DNA of 64,000 nt, from NCBI GenBank assembly GCA_902606175.1, contig CACLEZ010000009.1, positions 1 through 64,000 of the forward strand, given 5' to 3'. The translations under genes and the position numbers were made by a program. The notes under the pieces were generated by a model. The model ran no database searches, was not told the DNA's origin, and saw only the letters and a program-made list of their open reading frames with translations. Every line of letters begins with the position of its first letter. The first letter of the stretch is position 1. Shown here piece after piece: positions 1 through 9,399 of the stretch. The DNA is from an uncultured SAR86 cluster bacterium (GTDB taxonomy: Bacteria > Pseudomonadota > Gammaproteobacteria > Magnimaribacterales > Magnimaribacteraceae).

Positions 1-2189
1 ATTACTCAATGTACGTAATCCTTGATCGAGCTTTACCTCATATAGGTGATGGACTTAAACCGGTACAAAGGAGAATTATCTATGCCATGTCCGAGTTAGG
101 GCTAAGTTCAGCAGCTAAATATAAAAAGAGCGCCAGGACGGTAGGAGATGTAATAGGTAAATTTCATCCTCATGGCGATACTGCCGCTTACGAAGCAATG
201 GTCCTTCTATCTCAATCTTTCTCGACCAGATACCCACTTATTGATGGTCAAGGCAATTGGGGCTCCATAGATGATCCAAAATCTTTTGCTGCAATGAGAT
301 ATACCGAGTGCCGCCTCTCGCCGTATGCAAAAAGTCTTTTAGAAGAGCTTGGGCAAGGTACGGTAGATTGGGATAGTAATTTCGATGGAACACTTCTAGA
401 ACCCACTGTATTGCCTGCGAGGTTACCAAATCTATTATTGAATGGCGCTACAGGAATAGCTGTCGGAATGGCAACGGACATACCTCCCCACAATCTAAAC
501 GAAGTTGTAAACGCATGCATTAAAATCCTAGATGAACCTAAAGTTTCTGTTGAAGAGCTCTATAAAATTATTCCAGGACCTGATTTCCCAACTCAAGCTG
601 AAATAATTTCATCTGAAGAAGACCTCAAGGAAATTTATCAATCAGGTAGAGGATCTGTAAGAATGAGATCTACTTATAGTATTGAAAATAGTGAAATTGT
701 CATCACTGCCTTACCTCATCAAACATCAAGTTCCAAGATATTGGAACAAATAGCGCTTCAAATGGATGCAAAGAAGCTTCCCATGATAGTAGATTTAAGA
801 GATGAGAGTGATGAAGAGAACCCTACTAGATTAGTGCTAGTACCAAAATCTAACAGGGTTGATAAAGATGCAGTAATGAACCATTTATTTGCCACAACAG
901 ATCTTCAAAAGAACTATAGGGTAAATATGAATCTCATTGGCCTTAATGGTAAACCTCAGACAAGAGATATTAAGCTCGTTCTAAAAGAATGGCTTACATT
1001 TAGATCTCAAACAGTAACGAGAAGGCTCCAGTATAGGTTGGATTGGGTTTTGGATAGACTTCATATATTGGAAGGTCTTCTAGTTATTTACCTAAATATT
1101 GATGAGGTGATTAATATCATCAGAAATGAAGATGATCCGAAGAAAGTACTACAGAAAAAATTTAAATTAAGCGTAGTCCAAGTTGATGCTATTTTAGAGA
1201 TAAGGCTGAGACAATTAGCGAAGCTTGAAGAAATAAAAATTAAAGAAGAACAAGGTAATCTCGACTCTGAGAGGAAAGATTTAGAAAAGTTGTTAGGTTC
1301 CAAAACTCGCCTCAAGACTCTAATTAAAAAAGAGTTGAAAGCTGATGCAGAGATTTATGGAGATCAAAGAAATAGTCCTATAGTTACAAGAGAAGAAGCT
1401 TCTGCTTTCGATGAGACAGAGTTGATATCGTCTGATCCGGTTACAGTTGTTTTATCAGAACGAGGATGGATAAGGGCTGCAAAAGGACATGATATTGATC
1501 CAGAATCTTTGAATTATAGGGAAGGGGATAGTTATTTTTCATCAGCCTCATCAAGAAACAATCAGAATGCTGTATTCTTTGATTCAAAAGGTAAGGCATA
1601 CACTTTACCTTGTCACTCACTGCCATCTGCAAGGGGACAAGGGGAACCCCTTTCTGGAAGATTAAATGCAGAATCGGGTGAAACTTTCATGGGAGTTATT
1701 TCTGGAACAACCGAAGAAAAGATTGTCCTAGCAACTTCTTCAGGATATGGATTCTTAGCAAATCTTGGAGACTTGCAAACCAAAAATAAATCAGGAAAAG
1801 CGGCAATAAGGGTTCAAGAGAATGCAAAAGTTTTGATTCCCAAACTAATAGAAGATGAAAAAGATGTTCTAGCCGCTATATCAAATCAAGGTCGTATGCT
1901 TGTCTTCCCTCATTCTGAATTACCTCAATTAGCCAGGGGTAAGGGTAATAAAATTATTGGAATTCCAAAAGCAAACTTCGAATCTGGTGAAGAATTTTTA
2001 CAAGAGTTAGCTGTAATAGGTGAAGGTAGAGAGTTAAAGTTGATAAGCGGAAAACGACATTTCACAATTAAGTTTAAAGATTTAGAAAATTTTTATGGCA
2101 GCAGAGGACGAAGAGGAAACTTCTTACCAAAAGGCTTTAGAAAAGTTGATAAAGTTGAGGTAGTAATTCCAGAAAACTTACAGTCTTAA
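1..2189 (+). CDS. parC: DNA topoisomerase IV subunit A (5'-truncated by window edge)
   Basis: This is the breakage-reunion subunit of topoisomerase IV, which with ParE unlinks daughter chromosomes in the cytoplasm. The frame is already open at the first base and reads Tyr-Ser before the first visible Met, matching the NYSMYVI stretch of ParC, so about 22 codons lie upstream. Counting from that Met, the active-site tyrosine is Tyr98 in [10 protein letters not shown], equivalent to E. coli Tyr120. The quinolone-determining stretch [11 protein letters not shown] has Thr at the Ser80-equivalent site and Glu at the Glu84 site. A GyrA-like winged-helix and tower region is followed by a coiled coil (about 380-460) and a short, diverged C-terminal beta-pinwheel. 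Estimated full length (~748 aa) matches ParC rather than the longer GyrA. Confidence 0.96.
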   Translation, partial: YSMYVILDRALPHIGDGLKPVQRRIIYAMSELGLSSAAKYKKSARTVGDVIGKFHPHGDTAAYEAMVLLSQSFSTRYPLIDGQGNWGSIDDPKSFAAMRYTECRLSPYAKSLLEELGQGTVDWDSNFDGTLLEPTVLPARLPNLLLNGATGIAVGMATDIPPHNLNEVVNACIKILDEPKVSVEELYKIIPGPDFPTQAEIISSEEDLKEIYQSGRGSVRMRSTYSIENSEIVITALPHQTSSSKILEQIALQMDAKKLPMIVDLRDESDEENPTRLVLVPKSNRVDKDAVMNHLFATTDLQKNYRVNMNLIGLNGKPQTRDIKLVLKEWLTFRSQTVTRRLQYRLDWVLDRLHILEGLLVIYLNIDEVINIIRNEDDPKKVLQKKFKLSVVQVDAILEIRLRQLAKLEEIKIKEEQGNLDSERKDLEKLLGSKTRLKTLIKKELKADAEIYGDQRNSPIVTREEASAFDETELISSDPVTVVLSERGWIRAAKGHDIDPESLNYREGDSYFSSASSRNNQNAVFFDSKGKAYTLPCHSLPSARGQGEPLSGRLNAESGETFMGVISGTTEEKIVLATSSGYGFLANLGDLQTKNKSGKAAIRVQENAKVLIPKLIEDEKDVLAAISNQGRMLVFPHSELPQLARGKGNKIIGIPKANFESGEEFLQELAVIGEGRELKLISGKRHFTIKFKDLENFYGSRGRRGNFLPKGFRKVDKVEVVIPENLQS

Positions 2190-2229
2190 TTTCAAGAATA
2201 ATTAAATATACTTTTAAATAGAGGAATCA

Positions 2230-2691
2230 ATGAAAGAAAAATTTCCATCCTTAGGTAATGAGGTCACTATAACCGAACAAATGTGTGATCTTAATGGTCA
2301 TATGAACGTCATCTATTATGCTCAAATTTTTGAAGATGAGTTTCCTTTTTATTCTAATTTAGGGTTTAACTCTGATTACTTTAAGGAGGGTTATTCATTT
2401 TTTACTCTAGAAATGAATATAAGATATTTGAAAGAGATGAAAAAAGGTGAAATTGCTTTGCCTTGTTTTAGGTACTTTGCAATCAAACCAAAATTAATCC
2501 ATTACGGAGGGATTATTCTTAATGAGTCAGGTGAAGTTTCCGCAATAACAGAAAATATTTTGGTCAATGTCGATATGAGTACAAGAAGATCTTGTGAGAT
2601 GAAAGATGAAATGATTCACCATCTTAACGGGATGCTGGATGAACACTCTGCTACGGGAGAAGTAGAATTTGAGTTAAGACTTAAGATTTAA
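2230..2691 (+). CDS. Hotdog-fold acyl-CoA thioesterase (4HBT/FadM type)
   Basis: A 153-aa single-domain hotdog protein that probably hydrolyses acyl-CoA thioesters in the cytoplasm. The 4HBT-type active-site signature is present near the N-terminus: Asp20-x-Asn22-x-His24-Met-Asn, then Tyr-Tyr. Family length fits. The start is supported by GAGG eight or so bases upstream (tagaggaatcaATG). It lies 40 bases after parC and overlaps the convergent aldo/keto reductase by 4 bases at the stops. The natural substrate cannot be read from sequence. Nearby acyl-CoA dehydrogenase and CoA-transferase genes suggest fatty-acyl or related CoA metabolism. Confidence 0.8.
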   Translation: MKEKFPSLGNEVTITEQMCDLNGHMNVIYYAQIFEDEFPFYSNLGFNSDYFKEGYSFFTLEMNIRYLKEMKKGEIALPCFRYFAIKPKLIHYGGIILNESGEVSAITENILVNVDMSTRRSCEMKDEMIHHLNGMLDEHSATGEVEFELRLKI

Positions 2692-3656
2692 ATCGATAAT
2701 AATTCTTTTTGTATATTCTCATCAATTAATGGAAGAACTTCGGTGCTCTCCAGATTTTCTTTTAATTGCGCAAGTTTGGAGGCACCTAAGATTACAGTCG
2801 AGACGTTTTTATTTAACAGACACCAGGCAATAGCAAGTTTTGACATACTGATATTTAACTTTTCTGCGATAGGCGCTAATTTTGTTACTCTTCCCATTCT
2901 CTCCTGACCTCGATCAGACTCTACCATACTTTTTTTGAGCCATTCATAACCAGATAAGGTTGCTCTCGAGCCATCTGGAATACCATCAAGGTATTTTCCT
3001 GTTAAAGCACCGGAAGCTAATGGAGACCAGATAGTAGTACCAAGACCGTACTTCTCGTAGAGAGGTCCATATTCGTTTTCAAATCTATTTCTATCGAGCA
3101 GGTTATATTGTGGTTGCTCCATAGAAGGAGGAGTTAAGTGATTTGTAAAGGCAAATTCGTATGCTTCTGTAATTTCTTCAGCAGACCATTCTGAAGTTCC
3201 CCAATACAAAACTTTACCTTGGGTAACTAGATTATGCATCGCCCATACTGTCTCACCTATGGGTGTATCAGGATCAGCCCTATGACAGAAAAATAGATCA
3301 AGGTAATCTACTTGCAGTCTTTCAAGTGCTTGATGACAGGCTTCGGTTATATGCTTTCTGCTAAGGCCAATTTGAGTTGGTAATGGATTTTCTTTAGCTC
3401 CAAAGAATACCTTTGAAGAGACGCAATAAGAATCTCTAGGGTTTGTTAAGGCTTTTAATGCCTTTCCCATGACAATCTCAGATTCTCCTCTTTCATATCC
3501 TTCAGCATTATCAAAGAAGTTAATACCAGCATCCAGGCAAGTTCCGAACATCGACTCAGCAAGATTTGTATCTACTTGTTTATTGAAAGTTACCCATGAT
3601 CCAAATGATAGTTCTGATACTTTCAAGCCTGATTTGCCTAAATTTCTATATTTCAT
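2688..3656 (-). CDS. Aldo/keto reductase (KCNAB/YghZ-like)
   Basis: A 322-aa NADPH-dependent aldo/keto reductase with a (beta/alpha)8 barrel. The catalytic tetrad is visible: Asp49 and Tyr54 in FFDNAEGYERG, Lys82 in SSKVFFG, and His125 in LFFCHRADPDTP. The N-terminus MKYRNLGKSGLKVSELSFG and the C-terminal cofactor region (VSTVILGASKLAQL) resemble the bacterial relatives of Kv-channel beta subunits (AKR6/YghZ group). It follows the argD-like gene by one base and is probably co-transcribed with it. Substrate unknown; reduction of reactive aldehydes is the usual role in this group. Confidence 0.88.
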   Translation of the reverse strand: MKYRNLGKSGLKVSELSFGSWVTFNKQVDTNLAESMFGTCLDAGINFFDNAEGYERGESEIVMGKALKALTNPRDSYCVSSKVFFGAKENPLPTQIGLSRKHITEACHQALERLQVDYLDLFFCHRADPDTPIGETVWAMHNLVTQGKVLYWGTSEWSAEEITEAYEFAFTNHLTPPSMEQPQYNLLDRNRFENEYGPLYEKYGLGTTIWSPLASGALTGKYLDGIPDGSRATLSGYEWLKKSMVESDRGQERMGRVTKLAPIAEKLNISMSKLAIAWCLLNKNVSTVILGASKLAQLKENLESTEVLPLIDENIQKELLSI

Positions 3657-3657
3657 A

Positions 3658-4857
3658 TTATTCCCCTAATAAAACTTGTTTTAATATCTCAACACCTTTT
3701 TCTATTTCGGAATTCGAGATATTTAGAGCAGGAGCTAATCTGAGACAATTTGAGCCTGCGGAAACTAAGATTAAACCTTGTTCATAAGCTTTATCTAATA
3801 CTTCATTAGCACTCTTTTCTACTAAATCGCATCCAATCCATAATCCCGCCGATCTTATATCTGAGAAGACTCCATGATTTTTTAACTCAGATAAAAGATT
3901 TAAAAATAATTTTTCCTTTTCACTTACTTCATTAAGAAATTCTTCATCATTCACTATATTTAATACTTCGTGGGCGACTGCACAGGCAATTGGATTACCT
4001 CCAAAAGTTGAGCCATGAGTGCCTGGCTGCATACTCTCGCCGATAATTCTTGTTGTTAGTGTTGCCCCAATAGGTATTCCACCACCTAATCCTTTGGCGG
4101 ATGTCACTATGTCCGGTTGAATGTTATAGTTCATATAACCATACAGGCTTCCCATTCTCCCAACTCCACTTTGTACTTCATCAATTATTAGTAGAGCACC
4201 TTTTTTAGATGTCACTTCATTAAGTTTTGTCATAAAGTTATTTGTTGCTTTGAAGACTCCAGCCTCTCCTTGAACTGGTTCAAGAATAACAGCTGCAGTT
4301 TGCTCAGTAATGAGCTCATCTAGACCTGATGAGTCATTAAATACTCCGTGTTTGATTCCAGGCATTAGAGGTTCAAATCCATTCCTATGCATTTCAGAGC
4401 TTCCCAGGGAGATATTTAAAAGGGATCTGCCATGAAAAGAATTTTGAAAAGAAACTATTTCATTTCTATTTTCATTTCTCGAAGAGTGATATTTTCTAGC
4501 TATTTTTATAGCAGCTTCATTAGCCTCTGATCCCGAATTACTGAAAAAAACATTTTCTGCAAAAGTTAACTCAGTTAGCTTATTTGCTAATTTTATAGCC
4601 GGCTCATTTGTTAAGTAATTACTGAGATGCCATATTTTCTTCGACTGATCCGTTAGTGCTTTGATAAGAGATGGGTGAGAATGGCCCAAGGAATTGACGG
4701 CTATTCCTCCTCCAAAATCTATGTATTCTTTATCATCTTGGTCCCATACCAAAGAACCCTCTGCCTTTTTCGGCACGAAATTTGCGGGGGAATAATTTGG
4801 TAACATGACGTTGTCATATTTCCCTCTTAATTCAATATTTTTACTATTTTGTTTCAT
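3658..4857 (-). CDS. argD: Acetylornithine/succinyl-DAP aminotransferase family (class III)
   Basis: A 399-aa PLP-dependent class III aminotransferase. It most resembles ArgD, which transfers an amino group between glutamate and N-acetylornithine (often also succinyl-diaminopimelate). Visible hallmarks are YIDFGGGIAVNSLGHSHP near residue 45, NSGSEANEAAIK at 107-118 (phosphate-binding), Asp226 in LLIIDEVQSG and the Schiff-base Lys255 in TSAKGLGGGIPIG. Length fits ArgD. The start ATG has no good Shine-Dalgarno, but TAAACT lies 7 bases upstream. Succinylornithine or 4-aminobutyrate transaminase are less likely alternatives. No other arginine gene is adjacent. Confidence 0.85.
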   Translation of the reverse strand: MKQNSKNIELRGKYDNVMLPNYSPANFVPKKAEGSLVWDQDDKEYIDFGGGIAVNSLGHSHPSLIKALTDQSKKIWHLSNYLTNEPAIKLANKLTELTFAENVFFSNSGSEANEAAIKIARKYHSSRNENRNEIVSFQNSFHGRSLLNISLGSSEMHRNGFEPLMPGIKHGVFNDSSGLDELITEQTAAVILEPVQGEAGVFKATNNFMTKLNEVTSKKGALLIIDEVQSGVGRMGSLYGYMNYNIQPDIVTSAKGLGGGIPIGATLTTRIIGESMQPGTHGSTFGGNPIACAVAHEVLNIVNDEEFLNEVSEKEKLFLNLLSELKNHGVFSDIRSAGLWIGCDLVEKSANEVLDKAYEQGLILVSAGSNCLRLAPALNISNSEIEKGVEILKQVLLGE

Positions 4858-4907
4858 TCACTGAAGTTTATTAGGCGAGACAGTAGTATTATAGATACCC
4901 TTTTTAT

Positions 4908-5390
4908 ATGGTCAAAATTGAAAATAACTTAGAAGATAATATATATCGGATATTGCTTCGTCCAAATCAATCTTCTGATTGGAAATCTAGTTTGATTTTT
5001 ATCCTAATAATAGCATTCACATGTTTATCTATTGGGATCGGTTTTGCCTTAGCCGGCGCTACCATGATTCTGCCTTTTGCAGGCTTAGAAATACTTTTTG
5101 TTGGTATATGCGTATATCTTGTAATGAAAAATACTTACAAACAAGAAGTGATAACTCTAACAAAAGAAACATTAAAAATTGAAAAAGGAGAGGGAAAACG
5201 AGACCAAGTTTGGGAATATTTTAGGATGTGGTCTTTTGTTTCAGTAGAACGACCTGAGCATCCTTGGTATCCAGCCCATATAGTAGTTTCATCAAAGGGA
5301 GAGCGTGTTCCTATAGGCGACTTTCTTACTGAAGACGAAAAAGAAGAGTTAGTAGAAAACCTTGAAAGAATAATTCTAGAATTAAAGTAA
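4908..5390 (+). CDS. DUF2244 membrane protein
   Basis: A 160-aa inner-membrane protein of the uncharacterised DUF2244 family. Two adjacent hydrophobic segments (about residues 25-45 and 50-72) follow a short cytoplasmic N-terminus with the family-like LLRPNQSSDWKS motif; GATMILPFAGLEILFVG matches the conserved PFAGLE turn. The C-terminal half is soluble and contains the conserved RPEHPWYPAHIVV and RVPIGDFLTEDE stretches. It is divergent from the aminotransferase and ends one base before the convergent acyl-CoA dehydrogenase. Function unknown. Confidence 0.75.
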   Translation: MVKIENNLEDNIYRILLRPNQSSDWKSSLIFILIIAFTCLSIGIGFALAGATMILPFAGLEILFVGICVYLVMKNTYKQEVITLTKETLKIEKGEGKRDQVWEYFRMWSFVSVERPEHPWYPAHIVVSSKGERVPIGDFLTEDEKEELVENLERIILELK

Positions 5391-6554
5391 CTATTTTCTT
5401 TGGTTAAATCTTTTTCCCACCATCGCTGAAGCGATATTTATTTTTTGAATATCTATAGTTCCGCCGGCTATTCCCCAGCCCCACACATCTCTATATTTTC
5501 TTTCCATGGAATACTCTTTGTTAAATCCATAACCACCCATTAGCTGCATAGCTGATGCAACTACTTCTCTAGCAGTTTCATTTGAAAAGCATTTTCCAAC
5601 ACTCGACTCGAAGATACTTGGAAAACCTTCTTGGGCATTATGAGCTGCTCGGTGAATAAGAAGTCTTGATGCTTCAACTTTCATTGCCATTTCAGCTAAT
5701 TTCATTTGTACGGCTTGAAATTCGACAATGGGTTTACCAAACTGTTCTCTTTCTTGAACATATTTTATTGAACTCTCTAGTGCCCCTGAAGCCTGTCCTA
5801 AACACATTATCGCATTGCCACATCTCTCAAGATCAAAGGCTTCCATGAGCTTTTTAAAACCACCATTAGCTTCAACGATTATATTTTCAACAGGCACTTC
5901 AACGTTATCAAAATAAATGTCTGCAGAGGGTATACCATTCCAGCCCATAAGTTTTTCTTGCTGACCAAAACTTACTCCAGGAGTGTCTTTCTCGATATAA
6001 ACTGCTCCAATACCATTTGCACCTGGATCGTCTGACATTCTGCAATAAACAACATAACCTTCAGAATGTCCTCCACCAGAACACCATCTTTTAGTTCCAT
6101 TTAGAATGAATTTATTGTCTTTAATTTCAGCTTTTGTAGTTAGATCAGTCAAGGCCGAACCTGCATTTGGTTCTGACATTGAAACAGCAACTACTATATT
6201 TCCGGCACAAACTTCAGGAATGACCTTCTGTTTTAATTCTTCAGAAGCAAAATGTTCTATTGCTTTAACAGGACCAACACAACTTTCAAATATTGGAAAC
6301 GCAACTGCAGAGGAAACTTTAGCGAATTCTTCCATGACAAGTAGAGCATCTAAATTAGATAAACCCAATCCACCATAATCTTCAGATACATTGATACCTA
6401 AGAAACCCATTTCTGAGTATTTTTTTAGCCATTCTTTAGAAAGTGGCTCGCTGGTTTGTTCCATGGAGTTCGCGACTTCAACCATTTCATTTTGAGCAAA
6501 TGATCGTGCCGTGTCTTGAAGCTCTTTTTGCTGGTCGGATAGTTTAAAGTCCAT
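5391..6554 (-). CDS. Acyl-CoA dehydrogenase (IVD-like placement of catalytic Glu)
   Basis: A 387-aa FAD-dependent acyl-CoA dehydrogenase that introduces an alpha-beta double bond into an acyl-CoA. The N-terminal helical domain, the middle beta domain with SMSEPNAGSAL and GTKRWCSGG, and the C-terminal helical domain with QFGKPIVEFQAVQ and QLMGGYGF are all present. At the usual catalytic position (IYEGT in MCAD) it reads IAGGT, without Glu. A Glu sits instead at residue 243 in FDLERCGN, the DLER context of isovaleryl-CoA dehydrogenase. That suggests a branched or bulky acyl substrate, which is an inference. It is nine bases downstream of the CoA-transferase gene on the same strand and probably co-transcribed. 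Confidence 0.9.
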   Translation of the reverse strand: MDFKLSDQQKELQDTARSFAQNEMVEVANSMEQTSEPLSKEWLKKYSEMGFLGINVSEDYGGLGLSNLDALLVMEEFAKVSSAVAFPIFESCVGPVKAIEHFASEELKQKVIPEVCAGNIVVAVSMSEPNAGSALTDLTTKAEIKDNKFILNGTKRWCSGGGHSEGYVVYCRMSDDPGANGIGAVYIEKDTPGVSFGQQEKLMGWNGIPSADIYFDNVEVPVENIIVEANGGFKKLMEAFDLERCGNAIMCLGQASGALESSIKYVQEREQFGKPIVEFQAVQMKLAEMAMKVEASRLLIHRAAHNAQEGFPSIFESSVGKCFSNETAREVVASAMQLMGGYGFNKEYSMERKYRDVWGWGIAGGTIDIQKINIASAMVGKRFNQRK

Positions 6555-6563
6555 ATTGATCTC

Positions 6564-7748
6564 CTAGATAATTCTATCTATTTTAAATTGCTCTATGTCT
6601 TCTTGAGTGTAGCCAAGGCCAGAGAGAATTTCTATATTATGTTCACCTAATTCAGGCGATCTGGTTTTTATCTGTCCTGGATTTTCTGATAATTCTATGG
6701 CAGGACCGACTACTGAGTATTCTTTATCCATTGTAGGATATTTCATCTTAATAAAAGAACCTTTTTTGAGAATATGTTCTTCATTTAGTGTCTCTTTTGC
6801 TTTAAGTACTTCTCCAACTGGAATTCTTGAACTTTCCAAGGCTTGTATAGCTTCTTTAGATGTCCTTTCTGCACACCAATCTGACATCCTTGCACTTATT
6901 AGTTCTCCGTTTTCGCCTCTACTTAAGTCATCTTTAAACCTCTCATCAGTTAACCAATTTTCTTCTCCCATTAGCTTGACCCATCTTTCGAAAAGTGGGC
7001 CTCCTACGGTCTGAACAAGGATCCATCCATCTTTTGTTTTGAATGTATCTGATGGACCTGATGTTTGGGCTCTATTCATAGATGCAACTCTATTAACATT
7101 TAGTATTTCTTGTTCGATCAAAAGACTATTGGTTGTTGTAAGTGCAGTTTGTAATAAAGATGTTTGAACTCTCTGACCTTTGCCAGTTTTTTGTTTTTCC
7201 AAATAAGCTAATAGAGTGCCAAAGGCTGCAAGCGAGGCACTACAAAAATCTACATAAGGTGCGTATGCTTTGGTTGGTTGATCTGGCTGCCCGGTCATGT
7301 CCATAGCTCCTGACATAGCTTGAGCAACGCCGTCAAATCCAACCCTTTCTGCGTAAGGACCTGTTGTTCCAAAAGCTGTGTTTGAAGTCAGTATTATTCC
7401 TGGATTTATTAATTTAAGGTCATCATAATCAAGGCCCATTGATTTGAGTGTCTGTTCTGGTAAGTTTGCGATGACAATATCAGAATTTTCTACAAGTCTT
7501 CTTACTATTTCCCTGCCTTTATCTTTAGTTGGATTTAATGTTAAACCCATTTTATTCCGATTAAGCTGCAGGAACATTGCACCTTGTCCATCTTCTGTCA
7601 CAGGTGTTACGTATCTATCTTCACTTCCACTGACTCTTTCTATTCTGATAACCTCTGCACCATAGTCTGCGAGCAGGGCGCCACAAAAGGGTCCTGCAAT
7701 ATATCTTCCAAAATCTAAAACTTTTACGCCTTCTAAAATTCCACTCAT
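6564..7748 (-). CDS. CaiB/BaiF-family (class III) CoA transferase
   Basis: A ~394-aa family III CoA transferase that moves CoA between carboxylic acids. LDFGRYIAGPFCGALLADYGAEVIRIE is the family N-terminus (pieces seen at residues 11-37), and the catalytic Asp is Asp167 in YAPYVDFCSA. I place the start at the second in-frame Met, because it is preceded by AAAGGAAACAGG and gives the normal family N-terminus. An upstream ATG at 7781 would add 11 residues and lacks a ribosome-binding site. Paired with the acyl-CoA dehydrogenase, it suggests activation and oxidation of a carboxylic acid (carnitine-, bile-acid- or racemase-like roles are known in the family). Substrate unresolved. Confidence 0.87.
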   Translation of the reverse strand: MSGILEGVKVLDFGRYIAGPFCGALLADYGAEVIRIERVSGSEDRYVTPVTEDGQGAMFLQLNRNKMGLTLNPTKDKGREIVRRLVENSDIVIANLPEQTLKSMGLDYDDLKLINPGIILTSNTAFGTTGPYAERVGFDGVAQAMSGAMDMTGQPDQPTKAYAPYVDFCSASLAAFGTLLAYLEKQKTGKGQRVQTSLLQTALTTTNSLLIEQEILNVNRVASMNRAQTSGPSDTFKTKDGWILVQTVGGPLFERWVKLMGEENWLTDERFKDDLSRGENGELISARMSDWCAERTSKEAIQALESSRIPVGEVLKAKETLNEEHILKKGSFIKMKYPTMDKEYSVVGPAIELSENPGQIKTRSPELGEHNIEILSGLGYTQEDIEQFKIDRII

Positions 7749-7802
7749 AAAACCTGTTTCCTTTAAATTAAATTTCCCCATTTATTTCATGCACACTAGG
7801 AT

Positions 7803-7808
7803 TATAAT
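7803..7808 (+). promoter_or_regulatory. -10 element (TATAAT) of the PaaI-like thioesterase gene
   Basis: A perfect TATAAT hexamer is followed by exactly six bases (caagct) and then the ATG. With the usual 6-7 base spacing from -10 to +1, transcription would begin on or next to the start codon. No Shine-Dalgarno is visible and no convincing -35 was found. Confidence 0.55.
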
Positions 7809-7814
7809 CAAGCT

Positions 7815-8228
7815 ATGACAGATCAAGAAATACCAGATGGTTTCAAGGAGTTAAAAATTCCCCAACCTCATATAGAAAATTTAGGTCCGGGGTTTTATAA
7901 AAAAGATGACGAGCAATTATTTATGATCTTCTTTGCTAAAGAGGAGCATAGTAATTTTTATAACTCAGCACATGGCGGAGCGCTCATGGCATTAGCTGAT
8001 TTTTGTCTGACATCTTCTATGATGAAAGATAGAAATAGTTTAGTGACTACGGTTAGCTTTCATTCAGAGTTTTTAGCCCCTGCACCTATCGGCAGCATGC
8101 TGTTAATCCGCTGTAAACCAAAAAAAATTGGTAAATCATTGGGCTTTTCTGAAGGTGACATAACTGTAGATGGAGAGACTATAATTACTTTTGGAGGAGT
8201 TGGAAGGATAATTAAAAATAATGGATAA
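7815..8228 (+). CDS. PaaI-type hotdog thioesterase
   Basis: A 137-aa hotdog-fold protein of the PaaI/YdiI-like group, which hydrolyses acyl- or aryl-CoA thioesters. The signature SAHGGALMALADFCLTS (about residues 54-70) carries the HGG motif and the downstream Asp expected for catalysis. A second conserved strand, TTVSFHSEFLAPAPIG, follows. Length fits a tetrameric single-domain thioesterase. It overlaps the next gene by 8 bases, so the two are translationally coupled. It is divergent from the CoA-transferase operon, consistent with a shared acyl-CoA pathway. Confidence 0.78.
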   Translation: MTDQEIPDGFKELKIPQPHIENLGPGFYKKDDEQLFMIFFAKEEHSNFYNSAHGGALMALADFCLTSSMMKDRNSLVTTVSFHSEFLAPAPIGSMLLIRCKPKKIGKSLGFSEGDITVDGETIITFGGVGRIIKNNG

Positions 8229-9399
8229 AAAATACGAAATAATTCTTTACGGGGCTACTGGTTTTACAGGTCAGATTTGTTGTAAATATATTCGAGATAA
8301 TTATCCTGATTTGCTTTGGGCAATTGGAGGGAGAAATAAAGAGAAACTTCAACAAATTAAATCGGATTTTAATCTCAATTGTGACGTAATTGAAGCTGAT
8401 GGAGCAGACATGGAGGCTTTAAAGTTGATGACCAGTCAAACTAAAGTTGTTTTATCTACTGCTGGGCCATTTGCAAGATATGGTTCTTTGTTGGTTCAAG
8501 CATGTGTTGAAGAAGGCTCTCACTATACTGATATAACTGGAGAGAATCATTGGGTAAAAGGTTTAATTGATAAGCATCATGAAGAAGCTGCTTCTAAAGG
8601 AATAAGAATTATTCCATCGTGCGGTTATGATTCTATACCTTCTGATATCGGAGCTTTTTTTACTATTTCTCAATTTGATAAACCTGTATCAAGAGTAGAC
8701 GTCTATCATGAAGCTCAAGGCGGCGCCTCAGGTGGAACAACCGAGACAATATTTACCATGGATGGCGTTGGAAAAGAAATGAGAGACCCTTTTGTTTTGA
8801 ATCCTAAAGACACAATATCAGATGAGCAGAGGGAAAATTCTAAAGATGGATTCAAAGTAGAGAAAGTTGATGGCCTGGAGGGATGGGCTGGAGTAGGTGT
8901 AATGGCTGTAGCCAATACAAGAGTTGTAAGACGATCTGCAGCTCTAATGGAACAGAATCAAAAACCCTATGGAAACAACTTTACTTTTGGAGAACATGGT
9001 TTATTTTCTTCAAAAAGAAATGCAAGATTAGCCTCGATAGGACTCGTAATCGGTTTTATAGTTTTAAGTACTCCAATAAAACGTCTAGTAAGACCTTTTC
9101 TTCCTAAACCAGGAGAAGGACCTAGTCAAGAAACACAAGATAATGGTTGGTTTAGAGCTACTTTTGTGGCTCGTTCTGAAGATAATGAAAAGAAGATTTG
9201 TTCAATGTACGGGTCTGGAGATCCGGGTTATAAATCTACGGCTAAATTAGTTTGTGAATCCGCAATAGCTCTTGCACGTTCTGATAACCTGCCTGGAGGT
9301 CCAGAGTATGGAGGGGTTCTAACCTCTGCTGTTGGATTAGGAGAGGTATTAGTCGATAGATTAAAAAATGCAGAAATTGAATTTAAAGTTTTAACTTAA
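8221..9399 (+). CDS. Saccharopine-dehydrogenase-like oxidoreductase
   Basis: A 392-aa Rossmann-fold oxidoreductase resembling the saccharopine dehydrogenase-like (SCCPDH) and mycobacterial trans-acting enoyl reductase group. The nucleotide-binding loop GATGFTGQICCKYI is at residues 11-24, and SCGYDSIPSDIGA (about 139-151) is a conserved family motif. A hydrophobic stretch (about 272-292, LASIGLVIGFIVLSTPI) may dip into membrane, as in SCCPDH. It is probably not lysine-pathway saccharopine dehydrogenase. A lipid-linked reductase role fits the thioesterase it overlaps, but the substrate is unknown. Confidence 0.8.
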   Translation: MDKKYEIILYGATGFTGQICCKYIRDNYPDLLWAIGGRNKEKLQQIKSDFNLNCDVIEADGADMEALKLMTSQTKVVLSTAGPFARYGSLLVQACVEEGSHYTDITGENHWVKGLIDKHHEEAASKGIRIIPSCGYDSIPSDIGAFFTISQFDKPVSRVDVYHEAQGGASGGTTETIFTMDGVGKEMRDPFVLNPKDTISDEQRENSKDGFKVEKVDGLEGWAGVGVMAVANTRVVRRSAALMEQNQKPYGNNFTFGEHGLFSSKRNARLASIGLVIGFIVLSTPIKRLVRPFLPKPGEGPSQETQDNGWFRATFVARSEDNEKKICSMYGSGDPGYKSTAKLVCESAIALARSDNLPGGPEYGGVLTSAVGLGEVLVDRLKNAEIEFKVLT

